Positions 7,293 through 14,811 of a DNA stretch of 23,990 nucleotides are shown here, piece after piece. Each line of letters starts with the position of its first letter. Position 1 is the first letter of the stretch. The stretch is taken from positions 1-23,990 of the forward strand of contig JBPCKC010000031.1 of assembly GCA_051004675.1 (NCBI GenBank). The letters run 5' to 3'. The DNA comes from JBDTSW01 sp051004675. GTDB lineage: Bacteria > Actinomycetota > Thermoleophilia > Solirubrobacterales > 70-9. Made by a program: the position numbers and the translations under genes. A model generated the notes under the pieces. That model was given only the letters and a program-made list of their open reading frames with translations, was not told where the DNA came from and did not search any database.

Positions 7293-8882
7293 ATGCCCTT
7301 GACCGCCATCTTCGGAATGTCCTACGACCGGTTCCTGGACCAGGTGCTGATCCCGTGGGCGCCAATCGTGCTCATCCTCGTCATCGCCTACTTCATGTGG
7401 CGCACGCTGAAGCTGATGCCGCGGACCAAGCCGCAGGAGATCAGCGCCAAGTCGAAGTCCGCGGTGACCTGGGCCGACGTCGCAGGCGTGGACGAGACCA
7501 AGGACGAGCTCCGCGAGGTCGTCGAGTTCCTCTCCGACCCCGGGCGATTCAAGCGCTTGGGCGCCAAGGTGCCGAAGGGCATCCTCCTTCACGGCCCTCC
7601 GGGGACCGGCAAGACGCTGCTGGCGAAGGCTGTCGCCCACGAGTCCGGCGCCACCTTCCTGAGCCAGTCGGCGTCCTCGTTCATCGAAATGTTCGCCGGC
7701 CTGGGCGCCGCCCGCATCCGCCGTCTGTTCAAGGAGGCACGCGAGAACGCGCCGGCCATCGTCTTCATCGACGAGCTCGACGCGGTGGGGGCGACGCGTG
7801 GCTCCGACATCTCCGGCGAGCGCGACCAGACGCTCAACCAGCTTCTCGTGGAGATGGACGGGTTCGACGGGCGCAACGACGTCGTGGTCATGGCGGCTTC
7901 GAACCTGCTCGAGAAGCTCGACAAGGCGCTCCTGCGCCCGGGGCGCTTCGACCGCCAGGTATTCGTCCCGCCGCCGGACATGCGCGGCCGCAAGCAGATC
8001 CTCGAGGTCCACGCCGCTGGGAAGCCCCTGGGCCAGGACATCGACCTCGAGCGGGTCGCACGCCACGCCGCCGGGCTCACCGGCGCCGACCTCGCGAACC
8101 TCGTCAACGAGGCGGCGATCCTGGCCGGGCGCAAGCAGCGCGATTTCATTGTGCAGGCCGACTTCGAGAATGCATTCGAACGCGTAATCGCCGGTCTCCA
8201 GACCCGGAAGGTCATCACCGACCACGAGAAACGCGTCGTCGCCTGGCATGAGGCGGGGCACGCGCTCGTCTCCGAGCTGCTGCCTACGGTGGACAAGGTC
8301 CAGAAGGTCTCGATCGTGCCCCGTGGCAAGGCGCTGGGCTACACGCTCAACCTCCCCCAGGAGGACCGCTACCTGAAGTCGCGCCAGGAGCTGATCGACT
8401 ACATGAAGGTCCTGCTCGCGGGGCGCGTGTCCGAGCAGATCACTTTCGGCAAGGTCACGACCGGGGCCTCGGACGACCTCAAGCGAGTGACCGCGATCGC
8501 CCGCTCGATGGTCTACGAGTACGGGATGGGCACCGTCATCCGCTCCCATCAGGTCCCCTCCGACGACTACACCGTCTCCGAATCGCTGCGCCAGACGCGC
8601 GACGAGGAGGTCCAGGAGATCGCCGAGGAGTCCTACCGCGGCGCTCACCGCCTGCTGACCGACCACCGTGACCTGCTCGACCAGATCGCCGAGCGCCTGC
8701 TCGAGAACGAGGTGATCGAGCGCGACGAGATCAAGGCGATCATGGACCGCCACCGCGCCGGCAACACGCCGCCACGATCGGGGCGGGGCACGATCGCGCG
8801 CGACGAGCAGGGGCAGCGGCTGGCCCCCCGCCCTGCCGAGGCCTTGGCCTCCGAGCCCCCTGCCGACGACCCGTCGGCCTGA
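7293..8882 (+). CDS. ftsH: Short FtsH-type ATP-dependent zinc metalloprotease
   Basis: A 529-residue membrane-bound AAA+ protease. There is one N-terminal membrane helix (about 22-38), then the AAA module with Walker A GPPGTGKT (101-108), Walker B IVFIDELDAV (156-165), and the second-region-of-homology segment LLRPGRFDR (213-221) with Arg215/Arg218. The M41 protease domain has HEAGH (319-323; His319, Glu320, His323) and the third zinc ligand Asp395 in TTGASDDL. All catalytic parts are intact. It lacks the second membrane helix and the roughly 70-residue extracytoplasmic domain of classical FtsH (usually over 600 residues). The pore-loop region MFAGLGA and the NLLEKLDKALLR stretch also deviate from the usual MFVGVGA and NRPDxLDPALLR. 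ATG 7317 is an alternative start. It follows the DUF1385 gene by 33 bp, probably in the same operon. Confidence 0.88.
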   Translation: MPLTAIFGMSYDRFLDQVLIPWAPIVLILVIAYFMWRTLKLMPRTKPQEISAKSKSAVTWADVAGVDETKDELREVVEFLSDPGRFKRLGAKVPKGILLHGPPGTGKTLLAKAVAHESGATFLSQSASSFIEMFAGLGAARIRRLFKEARENAPAIVFIDELDAVGATRGSDISGERDQTLNQLLVEMDGFDGRNDVVVMAASNLLEKLDKALLRPGRFDRQVFVPPPDMRGRKQILEVHAAGKPLGQDIDLERVARHAAGLTGADLANLVNEAAILAGRKQRDFIVQADFENAFERVIAGLQTRKVITDHEKRVVAWHEAGHALVSELLPTVDKVQKVSIVPRGKALGYTLNLPQEDRYLKSRQELIDYMKVLLAGRVSEQITFGKVTTGASDDLKRVTAIARSMVYEYGMGTVIRSHQVPSDDYTVSESLRQTRDEEVQEIAEESYRGAHRLLTDHRDLLDQIAERLLENEVIERDEIKAIMDRHRAGNTPPRSGRGTIARDEQGQRLAPRPAEALASEPPADDPSA

Positions 8883-8905
8883 CCGGGCCGCCGGATCGCC
8901 CCGAA

Positions 8906-8911
8906 TAGACT
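8906..8911 (+). promoter_or_regulatory. Probable -10 element of the methylmalonyl-CoA epimerase gene
   Basis: TAGACT lies 9 nt before ATG 8921 in the 38-bp gap after ftsH. No ribosome-binding site is present between the hexamer and the start codon. Confidence 0.5.
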
Positions 8912-8920
8912 CCGCGCCGG

Positions 8921-9331
8921 ATGTTCGGCGCGATCGATCATGTGGGTGTGGCCGTCTCGGACTTGGAGGCGGCGATCTCCCTCTACGAGGGAAGCTTTGG
9001 CATGCAGGTGGGCCACCGAGAGGTTGTCTTTGAGCAGGGCGTTGAGGCAGTGCTGCTCGACGTCGGCGACTCGCACGTCGAGCTGCTGCGGCCCACCGGC
9101 CCGGATACGCCCGTCGGAAAGTTCGTCAGCACTCGCGGCGAGGGCATCCACCACGTGGCCTACCGCGTTGAGGACATCGACGCCGCACTCGACGCGCTGC
9201 GCGAGCGCGGGATCAGGCTGATCGACGAGACGGCCCGCACCGGGATCCGCTCCAGCCGGGTCGCCTTCGTCCACCCCAAGTCAACCGGCGGGGTGCTGAC
9301 CGAGATCGTCGAGCCGGCGGCAAGGCACTGA
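8921..9331 (+). CDS. mce: Methylmalonyl-CoA epimerase (VOC superfamily)
   Basis: A 136-residue glyoxalase/VOC-fold protein with two beta-alpha-beta-beta-beta modules. It interconverts (S)- and (R)-methylmalonyl-CoA in propionyl-CoA catabolism, feeding methylmalonyl-CoA mutase. His7 in IDHVGVAV, Glu54 in HVELL, His77/His78 in GIHHVAYRV and Glu128 in LTEIVEP occupy the metal-binding positions. The string PVGKFVSTRGEGIHHVAY and the VAFVHPKSTGGVLTE ending are the specific epimerase signature rather than generic glyoxalase. Length is normal for the family. The start is fixed by a -10-like hexamer 9 nt upstream. A small gene follows after 15 bp. No mutase gene is in the window. Confidence 0.93.
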   Translation: MFGAIDHVGVAVSDLEAAISLYEGSFGMQVGHREVVFEQGVEAVLLDVGDSHVELLRPTGPDTPVGKFVSTRGEGIHHVAYRVEDIDAALDALRERGIRLIDETARTGIRSSRVAFVHPKSTGGVLTEIVEPAARH

Positions 9332-9346
9332 CCAGGAGGCACACCG

Positions 9347-9568
9347 ATGGCAGACCACAACAAGGTGGAGATCGGGTTCGGCATCGGCCAGGCCCTCTCC
9401 GTGAAGCTGAAGGACGACGAGCTCGCCGAGCTGCGCAAGGCGGTCGGGGGCGAGGGCGGCTGGTACGACCTGAGGACGCAGGACTCCATGATCGCCCTCA
9501 ACCTCGCGACGGTGGTGTTCATCCGCGTCGACGACTCGGATCACTCGATCGGGTTCTCGGGCGCGTAG
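9347..9568 (+). CDS. Small conserved protein, DUF3107-like
   Basis: A 73-residue protein with one of the best ribosome-binding sites in the window: AGGAGG (9334-9339) 7 nt before ATG. The pattern of an opening strand (VEIGFG), a DDELAELRKAV helix, a WYDLRT strand and a closing VVFIRVDDSDHSIGF strand resembles the small actinobacterial DUF3107 proteins in layout. The similarity is only by layout, so the family name is tentative. No membrane segment or signal peptide. It lies 15 bp behind the epimerase gene and is probably translated from the same mRNA. Function unknown. Confidence 0.72.
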   Translation: MADHNKVEIGFGIGQALSVKLKDDELAELRKAVGGEGGWYDLRTQDSMIALNLATVVFIRVDDSDHSIGFSGA

Positions 9569-9588
9569 AGCCGATACGCCCCGCGCTC

Positions 9589-9622
9589 CGGGCCGCCCGG
9601 CCGGGCTACTTCGCGCGGCCCG
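9589..9622. terminator. GC-rich hairpin between convergent genes
   Basis: CGGGCCG (9589-9595) is perfectly complementary to CGGCCCG (9616-9622), with a further self-complementary GCCCGGCCGGGC inside the loop. It fills the 54-bp gap between the small gene ending at 9568 and the minus-strand stop at 9623. There is no T tract, so action as a bidirectional terminator is only plausible. Confidence 0.4.
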
Positions 9623-10591
9623 TCAAGCCGCGCTGAGCGCGGGCCAAAGGCGTTCCTCGGTCTCGAGCACCCCGCTCGCCCGCTCCGCGACGGCCCTCCA
9701 CAGCTCGGGCTCGGGCTCGTCCGCCTCGCTGGCGGCGTGTAGCGCGCTCGCCAAAGCCGTCCAGCGCTCGGCCGCCTCCGCAGCGACAGGCGCCTGGTCG
9801 GAGCCGACCTCGTCGAGGAAGCGCGAATACATCAGCCGGAAGTTGCCACCCCCCGTGCCCCGGCGCTCGATGACCTGGTAGTTGAAGCGCGCGCACCACT
9901 GCCAGTCGTCCACCGCGCGCGGCCAGCCCCCCACCTCGGCGGCGAACCTGCGCAGGCCGGGCAGGCCCTCGTACTCGCCCAGGGGAGGTTCGATCATCCG
10001 CTGCGCCGCGCGCGCGATCGCGCGCGGTGCCGCGGCGGTGATGGCCGCTGCCTCTGGCGGCTCCGGCAGCGTGAGCATGTGCCCAGCCAGCGGGTAGACC
10101 GGGTACCGGCTATGCCGGGCCTGCGCCAGGTTCTCGAGGCTGGTGGTCTGAAGCTCATCGAAGGCGGTGTCGGAGAGGTAGGCGACCTCGTCGTCGTAGC
10201 CCGCGAGGACGACCGCGTGGCCTGGCAAGTGCGCCGACTTGCCGTAGTGGTCGAGGTAGTAGAGGTCGGTGAGGAGCAAAGCCGGGCGCCCGGCGTCGAC
10301 GCTCTCCTTCGCCGCTTGCCACGAGGCCTCCGCACCATCGAAGCGGTCGAGGCGAACACCCGAGCCGGTGAGCTCGACGAACTCCTCCTCGAGCTTCGAC
10401 GTGCGCCCGTTGGTGAACCGCGACGGCGACTGCCCGTCCAGCGCGACGTGGTAGAAACAGGCGCCGGCGCCCAGCCCGAACGCCATCTCCTCGCTCAACT
10501 CGGCACCCCCGAACGCCAGCAGGTTGCGCAGCGCCGTGGAGCCACAGTGCTTGCCCGGCACGTGGGTGTATCCCGGCACCATCGTCGCCAT
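9623..10591 (-). CDS. BtrH N-terminal/DUF4872-like protein (papain-like fold)
   Basis: A 322-residue protein. The N-terminal half has the layout of butirosin-biosynthesis BtrH-type domains: a Cys in GKHCGSTALRN (Cys16), the SEEMAFGLGAGACFY segment, a His in LPGHAVVLAGYD (His125) and an Asp in YLSDTAFD (Asp141). These would form a Cys-His-Asp triad as in C39-like enzymes. The C-terminal half, with GGxxxRLMYSRFLDE, resembles the partner domain DUF4872. BtrH itself transfers an acyl group from a carrier protein to an amine; here the substrate is unknown. ATG 10591 overlaps the upstream TGA by one base, so translation is probably coupled to the membrane protein. Family assignment is from motif memory and deserves a profile search. 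Confidence 0.65.
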   Translation of the reverse strand: MATMVPGYTHVPGKHCGSTALRNLLAFGGAELSEEMAFGLGAGACFYHVALDGQSPSRFTNGRTSKLEEEFVELTGSGVRLDRFDGAEASWQAAKESVDAGRPALLLTDLYYLDHYGKSAHLPGHAVVLAGYDDEVAYLSDTAFDELQTTSLENLAQARHSRYPVYPLAGHMLTLPEPPEAAAITAAAPRAIARAAQRMIEPPLGEYEGLPGLRRFAAEVGGWPRAVDDWQWCARFNYQVIERRGTGGGNFRLMYSRFLDEVGSDQAPVAAEAAERWTALASALHAASEADEPEPELWRAVAERASGVLETEERLWPALSAA

Positions 10592-11685
10592 CAGCACGCC
10601 CCGCGAAGGCTGCAATAGTCGGCGCGCGCCCGGAAGGTGTCGCGCATCTCGCCACTCATCTCGTCGAGGAACTCGCCCCTGTAGGTCGAGTCGGTGAACA
10701 CGGCGATCGCGAAGTAGAAGCCCGAGAACGCGGCCAGCCCCCCCGCCACGCGCAGCAGCTCGCTGGTGAGCTCCAGGCGCTCGCCGAGCAGCTCGAACTG
10801 CAGGAGCACCTCCCCGGGGTTTCCGAACCAGCCCGTCCTCACCTCGTCGTTGATCGCGAGCAGCCCGAACGCAACGAAGAACGCGCCGAGGGCGGCGCTC
10901 ACGATCAGTACCTGCACCGCCTGGCTCACGAACATCACCAGGCCCACATTCAGCCGCTGGCGCCGGTCGAGCGGAGGCGCGTCCCCTCCCGCCTCGCGCT
11001 CGAGCGCCCGCGCCTCCGCCGGGATGCGCACGCCGAGGAACAGCGTGCCCAGCACCACGAACATCCCGATCACGAGGAAGTAGATCGGAGTCGTCACGCC
11101 CGGAAAGATCTGCCAGGCCTCCTGGGTGGTGAACGAGAGCAGCGCGAAGATGAGGAGCAGCGGCAGCGCCTTTGCGATCAAGCCGAGCGACGAGCTGAGC
11201 TGTCCCGCAAGGCGCCCCATCACCCAGCGCAGGATCCACGCCAGGCCGTAACCAACCACGGCATAGATCAGGGCCAGGAGCGCCACGTTCCCCAGCGCGG
11301 TGACGAGGGCGCTGCGCCACTGCCCGCCGAAGATGAGCGGCAGCAGCGCCGGCAGCAAGACGAACGCGGCCAGCTCGGTCTTGCCGACGCGCTGGGGGAC
11401 CGCGAACGACGGGTGGCCGTTCCGTCTGTTGATGAGCGCGACCGCCCCGAGCATGATCGCGAGCCCCGCGAGCGCCGCCGCGACGTTCGCCGCGGCCGAC
11501 CACTCCAGGTTGAGCGCTCCCAGCAGCTCTGCCAGGAACACCAGACCCAGGAGAGGGACGACCCGGTTGAAGACATCCGTGCTCGCGGAGTGATCCTCGA
11601 TGAACAACGGGAGCCCGGCGCGGCGGAAGCCGCGTTCGAGCTCGGCGATCCGCGCCTCGGGTGCCGCCCCTTCCGGGGGCGGCAC
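10591..11685 (-). CDS. Multi-pass integral membrane protein of unknown function
   Basis: A 364-residue protein with about eight hydrophobic segments (roughly 42-62, 66-86, 104-122, 126-150, 168-186, 200-220, 248-278, 312-332). It has a short charged N-terminus and a polar loop near 220-245. I do not recognise the family. GTG 11685 is the only reasonable start before the first conserved-looking helix. The start lies inside a perfect 12-bp hairpin and a TAGGGT hexamer (11689-11684) overlaps it, so either initiation is regulated or the true start is different. The gene ends in a one-base overlap with the BtrH-like gene; the two are likely one unit. Confidence 0.7.
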   Translation of the reverse strand: MPPPEGAAPEARIAELERGFRRAGLPLFIEDHSASTDVFNRVVPLLGLVFLAELLGALNLEWSAAANVAAALAGLAIMLGAVALINRRNGHPSFAVPQRVGKTELAAFVLLPALLPLIFGGQWRSALVTALGNVALLALIYAVVGYGLAWILRWVMGRLAGQLSSSLGLIAKALPLLLIFALLSFTTQEAWQIFPGVTTPIYFLVIGMFVVLGTLFLGVRIPAEARALEREAGGDAPPLDRRQRLNVGLVMFVSQAVQVLIVSAALGAFFVAFGLLAINDEVRTGWFGNPGEVLLQFELLGERLELTSELLRVAGGLAAFSGFYFAIAVFTDSTYRGEFLDEMSGEMRDTFRARADYCSLRGAC

Positions 11686-11687
11686 CC
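11659..11687. promoter_or_regulatory. Perfect 12-bp hairpin over the start of the membrane-protein gene
   Basis: GGGTGCCGCCCC (11659-11670) and GGGGCGGCACCC (11676-11687) are exact reverse complements around a 5-nt loop. On the minus strand the GTG start codon (11685-11683) lies in the first arm. It is the strongest short hairpin I found near a start codon in this window. Its function (start occlusion, operator or chance) is not known. Confidence 0.6.
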
Positions 11688-11795
11688 TACGGGGCGGCCG
11701 TCGCCCGCCGCGTCGGTACCGGATTCCACTCCCCGCGGTTCGCCCGCACCTCGCCGGGTAACCGGAGGCACCAGAACCGACTGAAGGAGCCTGGA

Positions 11796-12041
11796 GTGAC
11801 GATCGTGGTGATAGTGGGCGTCTGCATCGTGCTGGCCGTGCTGGCGTTCCTGCTGCCGCGCCTGTCACGCCACGCCCAGCGCGGGGTGGACAGCACGCTC
11901 GGCGCCGGGCAGGACGTGGCCGGCAAGGCTCCGGGCAAGGCGGGCGAGCTGCTGCAAAAGCCCTTCGAATCGTCCCGCAAGGCGACGAACAAGAGCGCGG
12001 CGAAGGGTCGCGAGACACGCGCCAAGGCCCCCGGTCCCTAG
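11796..12041 (+). CDS. Small single-pass membrane protein with basic tail (DUF6411-like)
   Basis: An 81-residue protein. One N-terminal membrane helix (about 2-22, rich in Val, Ile and Leu) is followed by a strongly basic, Ala/Gly/Lys-rich tail. AAGGAG (11784-11789) stands 6 nt before GTG 11796 and fixes the start. Similar small proteins, with an LPRLSRH-type helix end and an SAAKGR-type tail, are common in Actinobacteria; I recall them as DUF6411, but this label is uncertain. Role unknown. The lipid-kinase gene begins 13 bp downstream, so the two are probably co-transcribed. Confidence 0.75.
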   Translation: MTIVVIVGVCIVLAVLAFLLPRLSRHAQRGVDSTLGAGQDVAGKAPGKAGELLQKPFESSRKATNKSAAKGRETRAKAPGP

Positions 12042-12054
12042 CCGGCGCGACCAG

Positions 12055-12891
12055 GTGCGGCTCGCGTTGCTCACCAACCCGGGGTCCGGCTCGGGGGATG
12101 CCGGCGAGGTCGCCGAACTGCTCCGCGAACATGACGCCACGTTCGAGTCGTTCGATCTCGACGCCGTGGGGGATGCCCTCGCGAGCGGCCCCGAGCGCAT
12201 CGTGGTCGCGGGCGGAGACGGCTCGCTCGGAGCTGCCGCCGAGGCCGCGGCGAACGCCGGCGTGCCTCTGGCCGTGGTGCCGGTCGGCACCGCCAACGAC
12301 TTCGTGCGCGCGCTCGAGTTGCCGGACGCCGTGCCCGAAGCGGTTCGGCTTGCCGTGACGGGCCGGCGCACCCGCCGCCTGGACCTCGCCCGGATCGGAG
12401 ACCGCCCCTTCCTGAACGCGGCCAGCGCCGGGCTCGCGCCGGCCGCCGCCCGCCGTGCGCGAGGACTGAAGCCGTTGCTGGGGGCCGCTGCCTACGCGGT
12501 CGGCGCGGCGCGCGCGGCGATCCGCACCGACCCCATCACCTGTCGCGCGACGTGCGACGGCGTCCTCGTCTTCGAGGGCCGGGCGTGGCAGGTCACCGTG
12601 GCGTGCTCCGGCGCGTTCGGCGGCGGCTCCGGCGTCGAAGCCGATCCCCACGACGGGGCGCTCGACCTGGTGGTGGTCGAGGCCGGTTCGCGGATCAGGC
12701 TCGCGCTCCGGGCGTGGGGACTGCGCGCGGGCAGCCTGGAATCCCAGCGGGGCGTCCACTCGCGGCGCTGCGGCCGGGTCGAGCTCGACGTCCCGCCGCA
12801 AACCGCCTTCAACGTCGACGGCGAGCTCATCGAGTCGGGGCCGGCCGAGTTCACCGTCGAGCCGGGCGCGGTCGAGCTGGTCGTCGGCTGA
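12055..12891 (+). CDS. Diacylglycerol/lipid kinase family protein (YegS/DagK-type)
   Basis: A 278-residue soluble kinase likely phosphorylating diacylglycerol or a related lipid with ATP at the inner membrane face. The N-terminal catalytic domain shows NPGSGSG (8-14), the nucleotide-binding GGDGS (53-57, usually GGDGT) and PVGTANDF (76-83). The C-terminal beta-sandwich ends in FNVDGE (Asp255 region), the conserved metal/ATP-site motif. The glycine and acidic motifs are intact and the length is near normal for the family (about 290-310). GTG 12055 is used because the first beta strand begins at the next residue. It is followed after 42 bp by a PAP2 phosphatase, whose typical reaction is the reverse. 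Confidence 0.88.
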   Translation: MRLALLTNPGSGSGDAGEVAELLREHDATFESFDLDAVGDALASGPERIVVAGGDGSLGAAAEAAANAGVPLAVVPVGTANDFVRALELPDAVPEAVRLAVTGRRTRRLDLARIGDRPFLNAASAGLAPAAARRARGLKPLLGAAAYAVGAARAAIRTDPITCRATCDGVLVFEGRAWQVTVACSGAFGGGSGVEADPHDGALDLVVVEAGSRIRLALRAWGLRAGSLESQRGVHSRRCGRVELDVPPQTAFNVDGELIESGPAEFTVEPGAVELVVG

Positions 12892-12921
12892 CGGGAGAGC
12901 GAGCGGCCCCCGCCCCTCGCC

Positions 12922-12927
12922 TATCCT
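12922..12927 (+). promoter_or_regulatory. Probable -10 element of the PAP2 gene
   Basis: TATCCT lies 6 nt before GTG 12934 in the 42-bp gap after the lipid-kinase gene. There is no Shine-Dalgarno between them. Confidence 0.5.
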
Positions 12928-12933
12928 GCTCGC

Positions 12934-13656
12934 GTGTTTCGCCAACGTCAAGAGCCGCGCCGGCTGCGACCCGCCCCACCCTGGCTGCGCGCGCGTAGCC
13001 AGCGCAAGCGCGCGCGCAACCCGGTCATCCGGGTGCTCGGCGATGCCGACCAGGCCGTGTTGCGAGTCCTGCGCACAAGGGGCCACCAGCCGCCGGTCGA
13101 GGCCGCGATGAAGGGGCTTGGCGCGATTGGCGAGTTCGCCGCGGTGTGGGTGGCCGTCGGGGCGGGCGGCGCGATGGCGGATCCGAAGCGGCGCCGCCGA
13201 TGGACGATCGCCGCCCTCGTGGGCCCGACGGCGATCAATGTCAACTACGCGGTCAAGCTGGCCGTCGGCAGGGAACGCCCGCTGATCGAGGGGCACCCGG
13301 CGCTCGCGAAGGCTCCCAGCAAGCTGTCCTTTCCCTCCGCTCACGCGACCTCGTCCCTGGCGGCCGCGACCGCGCTCGGGCGAGTGGAGACCCGCGCGCG
13401 CGTCCCCCTCTACGCGCTGGCCGGGGCGATCTGCCTCAGCCGTCCCTACCTGGGCATGCACTACCCCTCCGACGTGCTTGCCGGCGCCGCGCTCGGCGTG
13501 ACGCTGGGGGCGCTCACGCCGGGGCTGGCCCCGCGCGCAACGGAGGACCGCCTGATCGACCTCGTCAACCAGACGCACGGGGCCGCCGAGCCCTACGCCT
13601 CCAACGGAGCCGCCGGCGCGCCGGCCGCCGAGCAGCCCGAGCAGCCCGCGGCGTGA
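12934..13656 (+). CDS. PAP2-family membrane phosphatase
   Basis: A 240-residue protein with the three-part phosphatase signature: KLAVGRERP (Lys108 to Arg115-Pro116), SFPSAH (Ser132-His137, PSAH instead of the usual PSGH) and SRPYLGMHYPSD (Ser169, Arg170, His176, Asp180). A basic N-terminus (about 1-30) precedes several hydrophobic helices, and the C-terminus is a Pro/Ala/Glu-rich tail. It probably dephosphorylates phosphatidic acid, undecaprenyl diphosphate or a similar lipid at the membrane; which one cannot be told. The start GTG follows a TATCCT hexamer by 6 nt. It overlaps ychF by four bases (GTGA), implying coupled translation. Confidence 0.88.
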   Translation: MFRQRQEPRRLRPAPPWLRARSQRKRARNPVIRVLGDADQAVLRVLRTRGHQPPVEAAMKGLGAIGEFAAVWVAVGAGGAMADPKRRRRWTIAALVGPTAINVNYAVKLAVGRERPLIEGHPALAKAPSKLSFPSAHATSSLAAATALGRVETRARVPLYALAGAICLSRPYLGMHYPSDVLAGAALGVTLGALTPGLAPRATEDRLIDLVNQTHGAAEPYASNGAAGAPAAEQPEQPAA

Positions 13657-14729
13657 AGATCGGGATTGTCGGGCTGCCCAACGCGGGCAAGTCGACGCTG
13701 TTCAACGCGCTGACCGCGGCCGGCGCGCCCACCGGTGACTACCCGTTCACCACCATCGACCCGAACGTGGCCGTGGTTGCGGTCCCGGACGAGCGCCTCG
13801 ACCGTGTGGCCCAGACGCTCGGCGCCTCCGCCGTGATCGGCGAGCAGATCGAGTTTCACGACATCGCCGGGCTGGTGCCAGGGGCATCCCAGGGCGAGGG
13901 CCTCGGCAACCGGTTCCTGGGGGCCATCCGCGAGACCGACGCCATCTGCCACGTCGTGCGGGCGCATGCCGGCGAGGGGGTCCCGCACCCCGAGGGCCGG
14001 GTCGATCCGCTCGGCGACGTCGAGCTGATCGAGACCGAGCTTCTGGCGGCCGATCTCGACACGGCCGAGCGGCGCCTCGAGCGCGTGGCGAAGCTGGCCA
14101 AGACCGGGGAGGCCGAGGCGGTCGCCGAGCGCGACTGGCTGGCCGCCGTCGTCGACGGGCTCGGGAGCGCACGACCGGTGCGGGACTTCCCGGCGCCCGG
14201 CGCGGCCGCCGACGCGCCTCGAAAGCTCCAGGCGCTCACCGCCAAGCCGGTGCTCTACGTCGTAAACGTCGACGAGGGGTCGGACGAGGTCCCGGCCCCG
14301 CTGGCCGACCGGGCCGCGGCCGGCGGCGCGGTAGCCGTGGCCGTGAGCGCCCGGATCGAATCCGAGCTCGGCGAGCTCGGGGACGCGGATGAGGCGGCGG
14401 CGATGCGCGCCGAACTGGGCGTCGGCGAGAGCGGCCTCGAGCGGGTGATCCGCGGCGCCTGGGAGCTGCTCGACCTGATCTCGTTCTTCACCGCCGACGC
14501 GGGGAAGGAGGCGATGGCACGGGCGATCCCCGCCGGCTCCTCGGCCCACGCGGCGGCCGGCAAGATCCACACGGATATCCAGCGGCGCTTCGTGCGGGCC
14601 GAGGTGATCGGGTGGGAGGAGCTGATCGAGGCGGGGGGCTACGCCGCGGCGCGCGATTGCGGCTTGATCCGCACCGAGGGCCGCGACTACGTCGTGCGTG
14701 ACGGAGAAGTGCTGCATATCCGGCATTAG
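13653..14729 (+). CDS. ychF: Redox-regulated ATPase YchF (OLA1/Obg family)
   Basis: A 358-residue Obg-family P-loop NTPase that associates with ribosomes. G1 is GLPNAGKST (7-15) and G3 is DIAG (70-73). The G4 position reads NVDE (205-208) rather than NKxD, which explains the family's preference for ATP. The C-terminal TGS domain (about 275-358) contains the usual AAGKIHTDIQRRFVRAEVI stretch. Full length compared with about 363 in E. coli. GTG 13653 overlaps the PAP2 stop codon and starts directly at the KIGIVGLPN strand. A stretch of 249 bp without a protein gene follows, holding the c-di-AMP riboswitch. Confidence 0.95.
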   Translation: MKIGIVGLPNAGKSTLFNALTAAGAPTGDYPFTTIDPNVAVVAVPDERLDRVAQTLGASAVIGEQIEFHDIAGLVPGASQGEGLGNRFLGAIRETDAICHVVRAHAGEGVPHPEGRVDPLGDVELIETELLAADLDTAERRLERVAKLAKTGEAEAVAERDWLAAVVDGLGSARPVRDFPAPGAAADAPRKLQALTAKPVLYVVNVDEGSDEVPAPLADRAAAGGAVAVAVSARIESELGELGDADEAAAMRAELGVGESGLERVIRGAWELLDLISFFTADAGKEAMARAIPAGSSAHAAAGKIHTDIQRRFVRAEVIGWEELIEAGGYAAARDCGLIRTEGRDYVVRDGEVLHIRH

Positions 14730-14811
14730 CGCCGGTTTCCGGACTCTTCTGAGCGCACCCAGGCACATAACAGGTGAAACCTTCCGTCCCTCTTTGTGCT
14801 TTACTCACACA

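Noticed and set aside
6249..8753. An 834-codon minus-strand open frame across DUF1385 and ftsH
   Set aside because: Low-complexity composition and no recognisable motifs; shadow of genes with intact catalytic sites on the other strand.
11686..13578. Upstream extension of the membrane-protein frame on the minus strand
   Set aside because: This stretch is antisense to the small membrane protein, the lipid kinase and PAP2, all with clear motifs; the protein begins near 11685.
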